Shown: one piece after another, positions 22,760 to 32,148 of the stretch
Layout of the letters: every line of letters starts with the position of its first letter
Numbering within the stretch: the first letter of the stretch is position 1
From: an uncultured Pseudomonadota bacterium
GTDB taxonomy: Bacteria; Myxococcota_A; UBA796; SXON01
Reading direction: 5' to 3'
NCBI GenBank assembly: GCA_903900265.1
Contig: CAIUMM010000035.1
Coordinates: 1 to 52,469 of the forward strand
DNA: 52,469 bases
Notes under the pieces: model-generated
Seen by the model: only the letters and a program-made list of their open reading frames with translations
Told to the model about the DNA's origin: nothing
The model's database searches: none
Position numbers and translations under genes: made by a program

Positions 22760-23691
22760 ACGACGTGGACGACGTCCAGGTCGAGCGGTCACTGAACGCG
22801 CTGCTCGCGCTGCCGCGGTCAGAGCAACCTGCCGCGGTAGAAGCGCTTTGTTGCGCGCTGCCCGCCGCCGAGGAGGAGCCCTGGAACACGGCGTTCGGCC
22901 CAACGTCGCTGTACCACGCGTTCACCCGGTGCTCGGTGGCGCAAACCCTGCACGCCGCCAATCGCGCGGTGCTGCGTCCACGGCTGGACGCCCGACCGGG
23001 ATTTCGGGTGATCGAGGTGGGCGGGGGCAACGGCGCGCTCTGGGACGGGCTGCTGCGCACCGATGACCACGGCGAGATCGTCGTCGTCGATCCTCACCCC
23101 GACGGAGCAGACGGCGTCCGCCGCGTCGCGCCGCCCGGCGTGCGCGTCCGCCACATCCAAGCGCCGGTGGAGGACGCCGATCTACCCGACGCGGACGGCG
23201 TGGTGTGCTCGTTGGTGCTGCATCACATCGCCGGCGCGGACCGAGCCCAGCGCGCCGGCGTCGGGCTCGCCGGGAACGGAAAGCTCGAAGCGCTCCAACA
23301 CCTGCGCGCCGCGATCGCCGCGCGCAGTGGCTGGATGGTGCTCAACGAAGCCGACATCTACTGCGACCTTGGGCTCGCGCCCGGCGATGCGCTGCTCATC
23401 GACCGGCTGCTCGACTCCTACGTGCGGCGCTGCGCCGTCGCGATCGTCGAAGACCTCCGCACCCGAACCGACGCGGACGCAGCGTTGAAGGCGCGCTGGG
23501 TGCAGATCCTGCGCGATTGGTCACTGGCGCAAGTGCACCTCGCCGGCAACGCGTCCTACGCAGCCCGCGACGTGTACGAACTCGACGTGGTGTCCTGGCT
23601 CGCGCTGCTCGACCGCGCCGGGCTCGCCGTCGAATCGCGGCGGTTCACCGACCGGTGGATGTTGTTCCATCAGTACGTGCTGACCGCGTAG
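22756..23691 (+). CDS. Class I SAM-dependent methyltransferase
   Basis: A 311-residue protein with a Rossmann methyltransferase core. Motif I is VIEVGGGNGALWDGL at about 76-90. An acidic motif II is EIVVVDPHPDG. Motif IV is DGVVCSLVLHHIAG at about 149-162. An N-terminal roughly 70-residue helical region (VERSLNALLALPRSEQ) and a C-terminal DVYELDVVSWLALLDRAGL region complete it. It resembles small-molecule or lipid methyltransferases that use an LHH motif, but the acceptor is unknown. It is translationally coupled to darP by a 4-bp overlap. Its stop faces the convergent bolA-like gene, 20 bp away. Confidence 0.8.
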   Translation: MNDVDDVQVERSLNALLALPRSEQPAAVEALCCALPAAEEEPWNTAFGPTSLYHAFTRCSVAQTLHAANRAVLRPRLDARPGFRVIEVGGGNGALWDGLLRTDDHGEIVVVDPHPDGADGVRRVAPPGVRVRHIQAPVEDADLPDADGVVCSLVLHHIAGADRAQRAGVGLAGNGKLEALQHLRAAIAARSGWMVLNEADIYCDLGLAPGDALLIDRLLDSYVRRCAVAIVEDLRTRTDADAALKARWVQILRDWSLAQVHLAGNASYAARDVYELDVVSWLALLDRAGLAVESRRFTDRWMLFHQYVLTA

Positions 23692-23711
23692 TTCGGGTCA
23701 AACCGGGGTGA

Positions 23712-23966
23712 TCAGCTGCGCGTGATGAGACTGTCGACCGCATGTACCGGAGCGGCGTCGCCCTTCATCAAGTGGGTGATCGTCGCGTAGACCATGCGAT
23801 GGCACGCGAGCATGCCCTTGCCCGCGAACGCCGGGGACGTGACCACCACGGAGAAGTGGCCCCCCGCGCCTTCGACCTGCGCGACAGAGTCCGGGATGCC
23901 GGCCTCGATCGCGGTGCGCATGGCGTCGACGACAGAGCCTTGAAAATCGGTAGGGTGCGAGGACAT
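23712..23966 (-). CDS. BolA family protein
   Basis: An 84-residue single-domain protein with the BolA fold. It shows the pattern GGHFSVVVTSPAFAGKGMLACHRMVYATI, in which the His of CHRMVY is the conserved C-terminal ligand used with monothiol glutaredoxins for 2Fe-2S binding. It resembles the IbaG/BolA2 subgroup in length. No glutaredoxin gene lies in the window. A 60-bp palindrome is found upstream of its start, in the 108-bp gap to the next minus-strand gene. Confidence 0.85.
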   Translation of the reverse strand: MSSHPTDFQGSVVDAMRTAIEAGIPDSVAQVEGAGGHFSVVVTSPAFAGKGMLACHRMVYATITHLMKGDAAPVHAVDSLITRS

Positions 23967-24006
23967 AGGCGGTAACTCCAGGAACTGGACCTAACGCGCG
24001 GGGGGG

Positions 24007-24066
24007 AGGTGTCAGGTTGTTACCATTACACTTTCCGGAAAGTGTAATGGTAACAACCTGACACCT
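24007..24066. repeat. 60-bp perfect palindrome, copy 1
   Basis: Two 30-bp arms meet without spacer at 24036/24037 (centre CTTTCC|GGAAAG). The outer end reads AGGTGTCAGGTTGTTACC and its complement. A second copy at 32149-32208 is identical except for one base pair, T-A here against G-C there, changed on both arms. The AT-richer core (TTACCATTACACTTTCC) contrasts with the surrounding high-GC DNA. It is intergenic between the bolA-like gene and the convergent end of the membrane protein gene. As RNA it would form a 28-bp hairpin with a 4-nt loop. Confidence 0.9.
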
Positions 24067-24074
24067 AGTAGGAG

Positions 24075-25613
24075 CTACCGCCCAGACCAGACGGCGCCGG
24101 AAGAATCCGCAGCGAAAGGGGATCCCAACGCGGCGCGACCTTGCGCCACGGCCGCGTCCCCTACCGCCACCACCACCGTCCCCGCGGGGATGTGCCCCAG
24201 ATCGGGCGGCTCAGGGCGATCCGGGTTCAACAGCAGCGCCCGCCCATGCGCGCGTTGGTCAAAAAATGCCTTCTGCGGGTGCACCCCCGGCCCGCTCGCC
24301 CCGATCAACAGCACCGGGCCCGCCGGCAGGTCTGCGAGGGCGCGGTAGATCGACGGCGTCGCGGTCGAAGTCCCCGGCAAGCTCAACGGGCCCGGAGCCA
24401 GCACCGCCGCATCCAGGACAACGAGGCTGATCGCCACCGCCGGAGCCCAGCGCGCATCTCCTCGAGACCGCGCGACCAGACGTTGCAGCCCGCGCCCCGC
24501 CAACAGGATCAGCCCCAGCTGCCCAAGGATCCACAGCCGCGCGTGATGGTTGAAGCTGCTCGCAAACGGCAAGCGATCCAAGTGAGCGGCGATGGGGTTG
24601 GTCCACGCGACCGGCGTCCCCGCCCAGGACGGCGTCGGCCCCACGCTCCACGCCCCAAGCAGCGCCACCGGAACAGCGACCGGAAGCGCGACAGGCCCGG
24701 CGAGCACCGCCAAACCCAGCGTTGGATATCCAAGCCAAGTCGGGTGCTCCCGAACGAACGCATCGCCGACGTCCTGAAAACCGGGCGTCACAAAACTCGC
24801 GAGGTCGGCCGCACGCCACGGGTTCACCCGCCACAGCGGCTCTTGCACCGTGGGCGGCTTGCCAAAGCGGTGCCCCGCTCCGGCGAGGCGGGCCGAAAAG
24901 GGCGCCAGCGCCGGGCCGGCCAGCGCCGCCGCGAGCACACCCGCGAGCAGCAGGCGCCCAACCCCGCGCCACTGCTTGTGCAGCGCGCGCCAAGCGGTGA
25001 TCCCCAGCGCCGCCGCCGCGCCCAACCAAGCGAGGTACAGCCCACACCACGCCAGCAAGCCGGTCGCGAAGCCTCCGGCGAGCACCGTGCGCCAACGCGG
25101 GTTCTCCAAGCGGCTCCCGCTCCACAGCCCAGCGAGCGCGAGCGCGAGCAGCCCCACCGCGCCATCTTCGGTCAGGCCGCTCCACAGCGATCCCCGCCAG
25201 ATCGGCGACAACACCAGCGCCACCGCGACAAAGCGCGCGTTCACGCCCACGGCGCGCCCCAGCGCCGCGCCCCCGACCGCGGCGAGCACGATCCATCCCA
25301 CGACCATCGCGTTCCAGGCGCCTGTCAACCCCAAGACCTGCGCGAGCCCGCCTGCTATCCAGGTAGGAAGCGGGTCAATGACATGCCGATCCGCTGTTCC
25401 CAACGCCATCGCCGTCCCTTCCGGCCACGCCGGCCATTGCGCGGCGGTGTACGCCTGCACCCACGCGTGCCCGTAGGTCTCGGCGTTGGGCGCCCCGACC
25501 AGCTCTCGGCGCACGATCGCCGGCCCGGCGATCACGCAGGCCAGCAGCGAGCCAATCAGCGCGTCAAGCAGCGCGGCCGGGACGCTTGAAAACCGTTCGG
25601 GACGCGCGATCAA
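24075..25613 (-). CDS. Polytopic membrane protein, GT-C/YfhO-like architecture
   Basis: A 512-residue protein with about 10-12 hydrophobic helices and a C-terminal soluble part (from about 440). Near residue 42 it has NAETYGHAWVQ in the first extracytoplasmic loop, where GT-C enzymes carry acidic catalytic residues. A conserved-looking LDRLPFASSFNHHARLWIL block lies near residue 345. The general layout resembles GT-C or YfhO-type lipid-linked sugar transferases, but I cannot place it in a named family. The start is TTG (complement of 25611-25613), 4 bp after the TonB receptor stop, so it is probably the last gene of the kinase-receptor operon. The 3' end lies 8 bp from a 60-bp palindrome. Confidence 0.6.
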   Translation of the reverse strand: MIARPERFSSVPAALLDALIGSLLACVIAGPAIVRRELVGAPNAETYGHAWVQAYTAAQWPAWPEGTAMALGTADRHVIDPLPTWIAGGLAQVLGLTGAWNAMVVGWIVLAAVGGAALGRAVGVNARFVAVALVLSPIWRGSLWSGLTEDGAVGLLALALAGLWSGSRLENPRWRTVLAGGFATGLLAWCGLYLAWLGAAAALGITAWRALHKQWRGVGRLLLAGVLAAALAGPALAPFSARLAGAGHRFGKPPTVQEPLWRVNPWRAADLASFVTPGFQDVGDAFVREHPTWLGYPTLGLAVLAGPVALPVAVPVALLGAWSVGPTPSWAGTPVAWTNPIAAHLDRLPFASSFNHHARLWILGQLGLILLAGRGLQRLVARSRGDARWAPAVAISLVVLDAAVLAPGPLSLPGTSTATPSIYRALADLPAGPVLLIGASGPGVHPQKAFFDQRAHGRALLLNPDRPEPPDLGHIPAGTVVVAVGDAAVAQGRAALGSPFAADSSGAVWSGR

Positions 25614-25617
25614 ACCC

Positions 25618-28527
25618 TTAGAATCCGCGGCCCACTTGCGCGACCACGGCGCGGGCAGGTCCGGGCAAGGTGTTCTGCGTCAGATCCTCCCCGGTCGGGT
25701 ACGCGATGGGCCAATCCAGCAAGTTGCGCACCCCGACGCTCCAGTCCACGCCCAGCGCGCCGATCGAGCCCGTGGCGTTCACGTCCCAGACCACCGCGGC
25801 GTCCGTCCAGGAACCATCGCGGGTCAAGCGGCCGCTCTCGACGCGTACCCGCGTAGCGAGCGTCGCGACGCCCGGGATCACCGGCGCTGCGCCGCGGATC
25901 CCGACGATCGCCGCAGGCGAGTTGATGAGCTCGCTCCCGTTATCGTCCCACGGCAGCCCGCCCTCCCGCGTGCGTTGCAGCGTCAGCGTCCCCGCGGCCA
26001 TCCACCCCGAGCGCCACTCGCGCCGCAGCTCGCTCTCCAGCCCCACCGCGTTCACCGGCTCGGCGAGGTTGGTGTATTGCACCAGCTCGTCCTGACCGGG
26101 GACGCCGCCGATGTCGATGAGATCGGCGATGCGATGGCCGAACACCGACGTGGACCACGTGCTCACTTGACCAAGGCGCAGCGTGTACTCGGCCTCGCCG
26201 CTCCAGATGGTCTGCGGCTGCAAGTCGGGCGCGGCGACCTGCGTGGTGCCGTTGTCGTTGTACTGCAGCTCGTAGGGCGACGGCGCCTCAAAAGCCCGAC
26301 CGGCGAGCAGCTTGACGGTGTGGCGCGCGGCGGGGTGCAGGATCAACGCGACGCGCGGGTTGACCGTGGCGCCGAAGGTGCTGTACGCGTCGACCCGAGC
26401 GCCGCCCGAGACGGTGATCACCCGGGACGGGGTCAGCTCACCGAGCAGATAGCCGCTGTACACCTGAAAAGGGACGTCGCTGTCGAGGTAGGTGCCGGAG
26501 GCATCGGCGCCCAAGAGGTGCGCGAGCGCGTGCACGCGGGCCTCTCCTCCCGCGGTGAGCTCGAAGGCGTCGACGAGCTTGGCGGTCACGCGGGCTTCCG
26601 CGCCGCCCCACATCCCGTGCCAGGTGTCGACGACCGCGTCATCGCCGTAGGGAAAAACCCCCTGATAGTCGTAGCGATCGACGTAGGCGCGCGTGTCGAG
26701 GTGCACGCGCGCGCCGATGTCCGGGGCGAAACGCACCTCCCCGAAGCCGCGGTTGTCGACCGTGTGCGCCCGGGGATCAGCCAGGTCAGTCTCGTACGAG
26801 CCGGTGCCGATCCGCTTGTTGCGACGCTGAAAGTACGCGGTGACGCTCCAATCGCCGGCCTGCAAGCGCGCTTGTCCACCCGCCGCGAGGTAACCGTCCG
26901 CGCCGCTCGAAACCCCGCCCGCTGCGCCGCCCGATTCAGACTCCGACAGCTCCGGAAACACAAAGTCGGATCCGTGGGACAGCACCCCTCCGCCCGACAC
27001 CGAGAGCGTCCCACCCTCCCCGTTCTTGCCCAGCTTTGCACGCACCCCAGCGCGCACCCGCGCGGTCTGACCGGACTCGCCGGCGACGACGACATGCGTA
27101 GGACGAGCGCGGTCACCTTCGCGGTTGACGAGGTTTACGACGCCGAGGAACGCGTTGCTGCCGTACAGCACCGACCCGGCGCCGCGCACGATCTCGATGC
27201 GCTCGAGGTCGTAGAGATCGACCATGCCGTCGTGCCCGACGTAGCTGGCGCCGAGCTGGTCGTCGTTCAGCGCGTGACCGTCGAGCGTGAGCAGGATGCG
27301 GTTGTTGTAGTCGCCGGCCTTGCCGAAGCCGCGCACGCCGAGGAACTCGTAGGTGCGGTCGCTGTAGGCGAAGAAGCCGCGCTGTCCAGCGAGCGCCTCC
27401 CAAACCGTGCTGTCGCCGAACGCCCGGATCTCCTCCGAGGAGACCAGCGTGACGCTCGCGGGGGCGTCTTCTGCGGCCTCGGCGCTGCGGCTCGCGGCGG
27501 TGACCTCGTTCATCGAGATCAACGCCGACTCAAGGCTGACGCTCTTGTCGACCTCGATGATGACGTCCGCCTCGGAGGGCCGGAACCCGGACAGCGTGAC
27601 GACGACGTGATGACGCCCGGCGGGAAGGTCGTTCAGCACCGCAGGGGTAAACCCCGCCGCGCGCCCATCGACCTCAATCAACGCCCCTTTCTCGGGCGCG
27701 TCCACCACCAGCGTCCCGGTGAGCTGCGCGAGGTTCGCCGTGAGCGGCGTCACCGCCTCCGCGACGACGGTGACCGGGAATTCCGCATCCCGACGCCCCG
27801 CAGCGCGCACGTAGAGCGTGTGCGGTCCCGGTGGGGCTTCGACCTCAGCGGCGCCCTCGGCGGGCACGAGCACGAACGCGTCGGCGTCGGGATCATCGAC
27901 GCGCACCTCCGCGCCGGGAGTGCCCGAAACGCGCACCGTTCCGAGCACCGGGCTCAGCTTGAAGCCGTTGATCGCGCGGGTACCCGCCGTCAACTGTGCG
28001 CTTTGCGCCTCGACCGCATGGTAGCCGTCCGCTGCGACAAACACGCTGTGCGGCCCCGACGGCAACGCCATCACCAACGGGGTCGTGCCGCGCGCGCCGA
28101 GCTCCACGCGGTCGACGTAGACCGTCGCGCCCGGCGGATCACTGTCCACGTACAACAACGCGACTTTACCCGCGAGACGATCGCGGGCGGCTACGCCCTC
28201 GGCGCGGCGAGCGGGATCGGTCTCGAGCTGCACGTAGGCGTCGTACTGGCGCCACGCAGACTCCAACCGCCCGAGGCGCTCGTAGGCGCGGGCGAGGTTG
28301 TAGACCACGTTGCGGTTGGGCACGAGGCGATTGGAGGCGAGCAGGTGCTCTACGGCGCCGAGGTAGTCGCCGTCCCGGTAGGCTTCGACGCCAAGGCCGA
28401 ATTGGACATCGGCCTCTTCGGCTTGATCGAGGCTGGCATCGGCCGCCCAGACCGGACCTGCGAGCAGCAAGCCGACCGTGAGCGAAAGCCGAAGCGTGCC
28501 CCCGAGGAAGTGACGAGGCAGGTTCAT
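25618..28527 (-). CDS. TonB-dependent receptor with N-terminal TPR and PEGA-type domains
   Basis: A 969-residue outer-membrane receptor. The signal peptide ends near WAADA (about 28). Residues 35-125 form a TPR-like helical region (YNLARAYERLGRLESAWRQYDAY). About 125-345 hold three or four PEGA-like beta modules (VDSDPPGATVYVDRVELG and EKGALIEVDGRAAGFTPAVL are typical). The plug domain follows at about 360-480: VTLVSSEEIRAFGDSTVWEAL, FLGVRGFGKAGDYNNRILL and DLERIEIVRGAGSVLYGSNA. The rest is a 22-strand barrel ending in the aromatic GRGF. No clear TonB box is visible. The periplasmic TPR-PEGA stalk is unusual for a receptor. The start overlaps the kinase stop by 4 bp. The ligand is unknown. 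Confidence 0.88.
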   Translation of the reverse strand: MNLPRHFLGGTLRLSLTVGLLLAGPVWAADASLDQAEEADVQFGLGVEAYRDGDYLGAVEHLLASNRLVPNRNVVYNLARAYERLGRLESAWRQYDAYVQLETDPARRAEGVAARDRLAGKVALLYVDSDPPGATVYVDRVELGARGTTPLVMALPSGPHSVFVAADGYHAVEAQSAQLTAGTRAINGFKLSPVLGTVRVSGTPGAEVRVDDPDADAFVLVPAEGAAEVEAPPGPHTLYVRAAGRRDAEFPVTVVAEAVTPLTANLAQLTGTLVVDAPEKGALIEVDGRAAGFTPAVLNDLPAGRHHVVVTLSGFRPSEADVIIEVDKSVSLESALISMNEVTAASRSAEAAEDAPASVTLVSSEEIRAFGDSTVWEALAGQRGFFAYSDRTYEFLGVRGFGKAGDYNNRILLTLDGHALNDDQLGASYVGHDGMVDLYDLERIEIVRGAGSVLYGSNAFLGVVNLVNREGDRARPTHVVVAGESGQTARVRAGVRAKLGKNGEGGTLSVSGGGVLSHGSDFVFPELSESESGGAAGGVSSGADGYLAAGGQARLQAGDWSVTAYFQRRNKRIGTGSYETDLADPRAHTVDNRGFGEVRFAPDIGARVHLDTRAYVDRYDYQGVFPYGDDAVVDTWHGMWGGAEARVTAKLVDAFELTAGGEARVHALAHLLGADASGTYLDSDVPFQVYSGYLLGELTPSRVITVSGGARVDAYSTFGATVNPRVALILHPAARHTVKLLAGRAFEAPSPYELQYNDNGTTQVAAPDLQPQTIWSGEAEYTLRLGQVSTWSTSVFGHRIADLIDIGGVPGQDELVQYTNLAEPVNAVGLESELRREWRSGWMAAGTLTLQRTREGGLPWDDNGSELINSPAAIVGIRGAAPVIPGVATLATRVRVESGRLTRDGSWTDAAVVWDVNATGSIGALGVDWSVGVRNLLDWPIAYPTGEDLTQNTLPGPARAVVAQVGRGF

Positions 28528-29954
28528 CGTTCGGTCCGGATGTCGTCGCGCGGAGGTGCGCGGGGTTTCGATGGCTTTGCGCCGGAGGACGGGGCCTTGG
28601 ACGGGGCACGAAGCGTGACGTCCACGCCGGCTTGGACGCTCTCTGCGTCCATCTCCACCGCCGCGTCAGCCATGCCCGCGGCGCGCAAGGTGAGGGTGCG
28701 CGCCGTGGAGACCTCGACGCGCAGCGGCGTCGTCCCAAGCAGGGTGGCCCCGTCGTAGACCTCGGCGATCGGCGTAGACCGCAGCTCGGCGGTCGGCACC
28801 TGCACGACCTCCACCGCAGCCCCGACCGGGGGCGTCGCGGAGGCGGACGGCGCGCCCGAGGACCACGGATGGAGCACCCAAAGCCCGACCGCGAGCAGGA
28901 TCGCACCGGCGCCGCCCACCACGAGCAACAGTGCCGCCGCGAGCCCCACGCGCTGCAAGCTCTTCGCGCCGCGCAGCGTGGGATCGGGGCTGGGGTCCAC
29001 CGGCGCACCCGCCGGGACGACGTCCAGTGAGGTCAGCGACACGGCCGCGGGCTCCTCCTCAAAGGCACGGAGCGCGTCGATCACCGCGGCGGCGTCTGCC
29101 GGACGATCCGCGGGGGACTTGGCCAACAGGCGATGGATCACCTCGGCCAGGCCGGGAGGTGTACCCGGCGCGCGCAGGAGCAACGGCTCAGGTACATCCT
29201 GCACATGCGCGAGCAGCATCCGCATCGTGTCGGTCGCGCGAAACGGCGAGCCGCCGGTGAGCATCTCGTAGAGCACGATGCCAAGCGAGTACAGATCGGC
29301 GCGCCCGTCGACGCTCTCCTCGCGGATCTGCTCCGGCGAAGCATAGCGCGGCGAACCTACGAAGTTACCCGCCGCCGTGAGGTTGGTGTCCTGACCTTCG
29401 TCCAACACCTTGGCGACGCCAAAATCAAGCACCTTGACCTGATCTGCGCGCTCGCCGCTCACCAACATGACATTGCCCGGCTTCAAGTCGCGATGCACGA
29501 CGCCCATGGCGTGGGCCTCACGCAAGCTCTGGGCGATGCGGCGACCGATCACCGCAGCGCGAGTCGGCGAAAACGGGCCATCTTCCTTGATGGCGCTGGA
29601 GAGCGTGCGCCCGTTGACGAACTCCATCGCGATGAAGAGCGCGCCGCCCGCTAAATCCCCGACGCCGGCCGGAATCGACCCGTAGTCGTACACGGTGACG
29701 GTGTTCGGGTGTCGCAACCTCGCGCACGTGCCGGCTTCGAGCAGAAACCGCGCCCGCAGCTCTGGCCCTTGCTCGTCCCGCAGCGTGGCTGGGACGAGCA
29801 CCTTCAACGCCACCCATCGCCCGAGCGGGAGCTGTTCTGCGAGGTAGATACTGCCCATTCCCCCCCGCGCGATCAGTCGATCCACGCGGTAGCGGTCAGC
29901 CACAACCTGGCCGACAAGCGGGTCTGGGGGCGACGCCGACGTGTACTCGGGCAT
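28524..29954 (-). CDS. Transmembrane Ser/Thr protein kinase with PEGA-like extracytoplasmic tail
   Basis: A 476-residue Hanks-type kinase. Kinase domain at about 22-295: glycine loop ARGGMGSIYLAE, catalytic Lys51, HRDLKPGN (154-161), DFG (177-179), SPRYASPEQ activation loop and GRADLYSLGIVLYEML. All catalytic residues are present. A membrane helix lies at about 336-361. Beyond it is a Ser/Ala/Pro linker and a PEGA-type module (STPIAEVYDGATLLGTTPLRVEV) facing the periplasm. The C-terminus is a Lys/Pro-rich tail. It overlaps the TonB receptor gene by 4 bp. The same PEGA fold occurs in both proteins, which suggests a functional link such as envelope sensing. Kinases of this type are abundant in Myxococcota. 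Confidence 0.92.
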   Translation of the reverse strand: MPEYTSASPPDPLVGQVVADRYRVDRLIARGGMGSIYLAEQLPLGRWVALKVLVPATLRDEQGPELRARFLLEAGTCARLRHPNTVTVYDYGSIPAGVGDLAGGALFIAMEFVNGRTLSSAIKEDGPFSPTRAAVIGRRIAQSLREAHAMGVVHRDLKPGNVMLVSGERADQVKVLDFGVAKVLDEGQDTNLTAAGNFVGSPRYASPEQIREESVDGRADLYSLGIVLYEMLTGGSPFRATDTMRMLLAHVQDVPEPLLLRAPGTPPGLAEVIHRLLAKSPADRPADAAAVIDALRAFEEEPAAVSLTSLDVVPAGAPVDPSPDPTLRGAKSLQRVGLAAALLLVVGGAGAILLAVGLWVLHPWSSGAPSASATPPVGAAVEVVQVPTAELRSTPIAEVYDGATLLGTTPLRVEVSTARTLTLRAAGMADAAVEMDAESVQAGVDVTLRAPSKAPSSGAKPSKPRAPPRDDIRTER

Positions 29955-29999
29955 GGGGACGCAGCATATCCGTTGACGCGCCCGCTTGTCGCGCCCGCT

Positions 30000-30839
30000 C
30001 TACCGGTGCGCGGCTCGCCGCAGCCGGTCGTTCACGGCGACGCCGATCCCAACGGAATCGGCCATTTCACAGACGATGGTGGTTGCGCCACGCGCGTCGA
30101 GGCTCCGAAGCGCGTCGTAGAGGGCGCGGGCGTGGTCTTCGGGCGAGCCGGCCGGGATGTCCGCGCCGGCCGTGCCGTACGGGACCAGCTCCACCTTGGC
30201 GCGCGGGGCATAGTGCGACGGCAGCGTGCCCGGCACCGCGATCGCTCCGCCCACCTGCACCGGTCCCAAACGCTCCATCAGCGTCTCCAACGAGATCCCA
30301 CCCGGCCGCAGCAGCTGGGGCGGGCCATTCAGCAGCGCGACGATGGTGCTCTCCACCCCGACGCTGCACGGACCGCCGTCAACGACCGGCAGGTCGGGAA
30401 ACTCCGCTTCCACATGTTCAGCGCGGGTGGGGCTCACCCTCCCAAACCCGTTCGCGCTCGGCGCAGCGAGCGGCCCCACGGCGGCGAGGATCTCCAACGC
30501 CACCGGATGGGCCGGCACACGCAGCGCTACGGTCGGGTGCCCGCCGGTGATGACCCCGAGCACGTTCCGAGCCGGCAACACCAACGCCAACGGCCCCGGC
30601 CAAAGATCGACGAGCGCATCGGCGCGAGCGTCCCACACACTGTACTCGCGTGCGGTCGCGACATCGGCGACGTGCAGGATCAACGGATGATCGGCGGGGC
30701 GACGTTTTGCGGCGAAGATCGCCCGGACCGCTGCTTCCGATCGCGCCGAGGCGGCGAGGCCGTACACGGTCTCGGTGGGGATTGCGCAGATCCCCCCCTC
30801 TGAAAGAATTTGAACACCGCGATGCACAGTGACAAGCAT
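30000..30839 (-). CDS. tsaC: L-threonylcarbamoyladenylate synthase (Sua5/TsaC family)
   Basis: A 279-residue enzyme that makes threonylcarbamoyl-AMP from threonine, bicarbonate and ATP, the first step of tRNA t6A37 synthesis. The YrdC domain (about 1-195) has [29 protein letters not shown], a [12 protein letters not shown] block, [11 protein letters not shown] and the VGVESTIV segment. [15 protein letters not shown] block at about 210-225 is the HYAP linker of Sua5. A shortened C-terminal Sua5 domain of about 55 residues follows, so the protein is a compact Sua5 type rather than pure TsaC. The ATG complement is 30837-30839. It precedes the kinase gene on the same strand but is separate from it by about 45 bp. 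Confidence 0.92.
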   Translation of the reverse strand: MLVTVHRGVQILSEGGICAIPTETVYGLAASARSEAAVRAIFAAKRRPADHPLILHVADVATAREYSVWDARADALVDLWPGPLALVLPARNVLGVITGGHPTVALRVPAHPVALEILAAVGPLAAPSANGFGRVSPTRAEHVEAEFPDLPVVDGGPCSVGVESTIVALLNGPPQLLRPGGISLETLMERLGPVQVGGAIAVPGTLPSHYAPRAKVELVPYGTAGADIPAGSPEDHARALYDALRSLDARGATTIVCEMADSVGIGVAVNDRLRRAAHR

Positions 30840-30949
30840 GGTGCATCATACCGCAGGGTCTGCGGGCGCTGTCACGACGACGAGACGGGCGAACTGCACG
30901 CTACCGTCGTGTTCTTCACCTTGGTCAAGGCAATCTGCTACGATGCGAA

Positions 30950-32137
30950 ATGCTCACAATTCTATCGCTGCTGCTGGCCCCCACGTTGTTTTTCGCATGC
31001 AGGGTCCCCGAATCCGACAAGGCGGAGGCGGACAACGACTCCGCGCAAACGACCGACTCCGCGCCGGACTCGGAGGTCGACCTGAACGCGGTCGATCAAG
31101 ACGGGGACGGCTACGCTCCCGCCGACGGCGACTGCGACGACACCAACCCCACTGCGCATCCCGGAGCGCCGGAGGTGGCGTACGATGGGGTCGACGAGGA
31201 CTGCCTCGGCGGCGATGACAACGACGCCGACGCCGATGGACACGCCAGCGCCGCGCACGGCGGCGACGACTGCGACGACGCGCACCCCGAGGCCCATCCA
31301 GGCGCGGGGGAGATCTGGTACGACGGCATCGACGAGGACTGTCTCGGCGGCGATGACAACGACGCCGACGCCGACGGATACGCGAGCGACCTGCACGGCG
31401 GCGCGGACTGCGACGACAGCAGCGGCGACGTGCATCCGGGCGCCGCTGAGGTCTGTGACGGCGCCACCGACGAAGACTGCGATGGGCACGTGGACGAAGA
31501 GGAGGACGTGCTGGGGGTCAAGGACTGCCCCGCCAGCAGCTGTCTGCTGCTGCACGCCGCGCGTCCTGACCTCCCCGATGGCATCTACTGGCTGGACCTC
31601 GGGACCGGCGCGGAGGAGCTGGTGTGCGACATGGCCCGCGACGATGGCGGATGGACGCTGGTGGCGAATTTCGCTTGGCCGGGGAGCACCGCGGGCGTCG
31701 CGGGCTGGACCAGCGGCGCGCGTGTCGGCAGCACGCTCACCGACCGAACCCAATCCTTCAAGCTCTCCGACGACGAGATCAACGCCACCGTGGTGATGCG
31801 GTACCGGGCGCGCGGCACCGCGACCACCTGCCTGCAAGGCGCCTGCGCGGTGGACACCACGCTGTACTGGGACGCGGCGTGCGTCTACGACAGCGGCCAC
31901 GCCTCCACCGGCGCGTGCACCGCGGCGTTCCAGACCTACGACCTTCAAGACTGGACCACGCTCTCCAACCCGTGCTCCTGGCACTACGGGCTGACATCTG
32001 CAGACTGCGGCACCACCTCAGAGTTCGGCACCAGCCACGACGGCAATCATGTCTTTGTCGGTGTTGTAGGCACGTACATCCATGCCTATGACGGGCGCTC
32101 CGGCGAGGACCCGTCCATCGAGGTTTGGGCCAAGTAG
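30950..32137 (+). CDS. Surface lipoprotein with MopE Asp-rich repeats and C-terminal fibrinogen-like domain
   Basis: A 395-residue protein. [17 protein letters not shown] is a lipoprotein-like signal with Cys17 (lipobox slightly atypical). Residues about 45-180 contain three MopE-type putative metal-binding repeats, each with DxDxDGYA, DCDD, HPGAxE and DGxDEDC. Two of them are 46 residues apart and almost identical. From about 190 a fibrinogen-related domain begins [26 protein letters not shown]. It continues with [17 protein letters not shown], the YCDxxxxGGGWTLV signature, and runs to the end with several cysteines ([16 protein letters not shown]). Fibrinogen-like domains typically bind glycans or acetylated groups. 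A calcium-rigidified stalk presenting a lectin-like head is a reasonable inference. A 60-bp palindrome follows 12 bp after the stop. Confidence 0.8.
   Translation: MLTILSLLLAPTLFFACRVPESDKAEADNDSAQTTDSAPDSEVDLNAVDQDGDGYAPADGDCDDTNPTAHPGAPEVAYDGVDEDCLGGDDNDADADGHASAAHGGDDCDDAHPEAHPGAGEIWYDGIDEDCLGGDDNDADADGYASDLHGGADCDDSSGDVHPGAAEVCDGATDEDCDGHVDEEEDVLGVKDCPASSCLLLHAARPDLPDGIYWLDLGTGAEELVCDMARDDGGWTLVANFAWPGSTAGVAGWTSGARVGSTLTDRTQSFKLSDDEINATVVMRYRARGTATTCLQGACAVDTTLYWDAACVYDSGHASTGACTAAFQTYDLQDWTTLSNPCSWHYGLTSADCGTTSEFGTSHDGNHVFVGVVGTYIHAYDGRSGEDPSIEVWAK
31096..31500 (+). repeat. MopE-type coding repeats, 138-bp period
   Basis: Three tandem Asp-rich modules. Two of them share a near-identical DNA stretch beginning GGCGGCGATGACAACGACGC at about 31207 and again 138 bp later. 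The third and first are more divergent. They form the stalk of the fibrinogen-like surface protein. Confidence 0.8.
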
Positions 32138-32148
32138 GCCCGATCCCT

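Noticed and set aside
25486..28758. Open frame of 1090 codons on the plus strand opposite the TonB receptor
   Set aside because: It is Arg/Val/His-rich without domains, and it mirrors the receptor codons. The minus strand has signal peptide, plug and barrel signatures.
31096..31500. CRISPR-like regular repeats
   Set aside because: The 138-bp periodicity is coding (MopE modules) with no short identical repeat plus variable spacer pattern and no cas genes.
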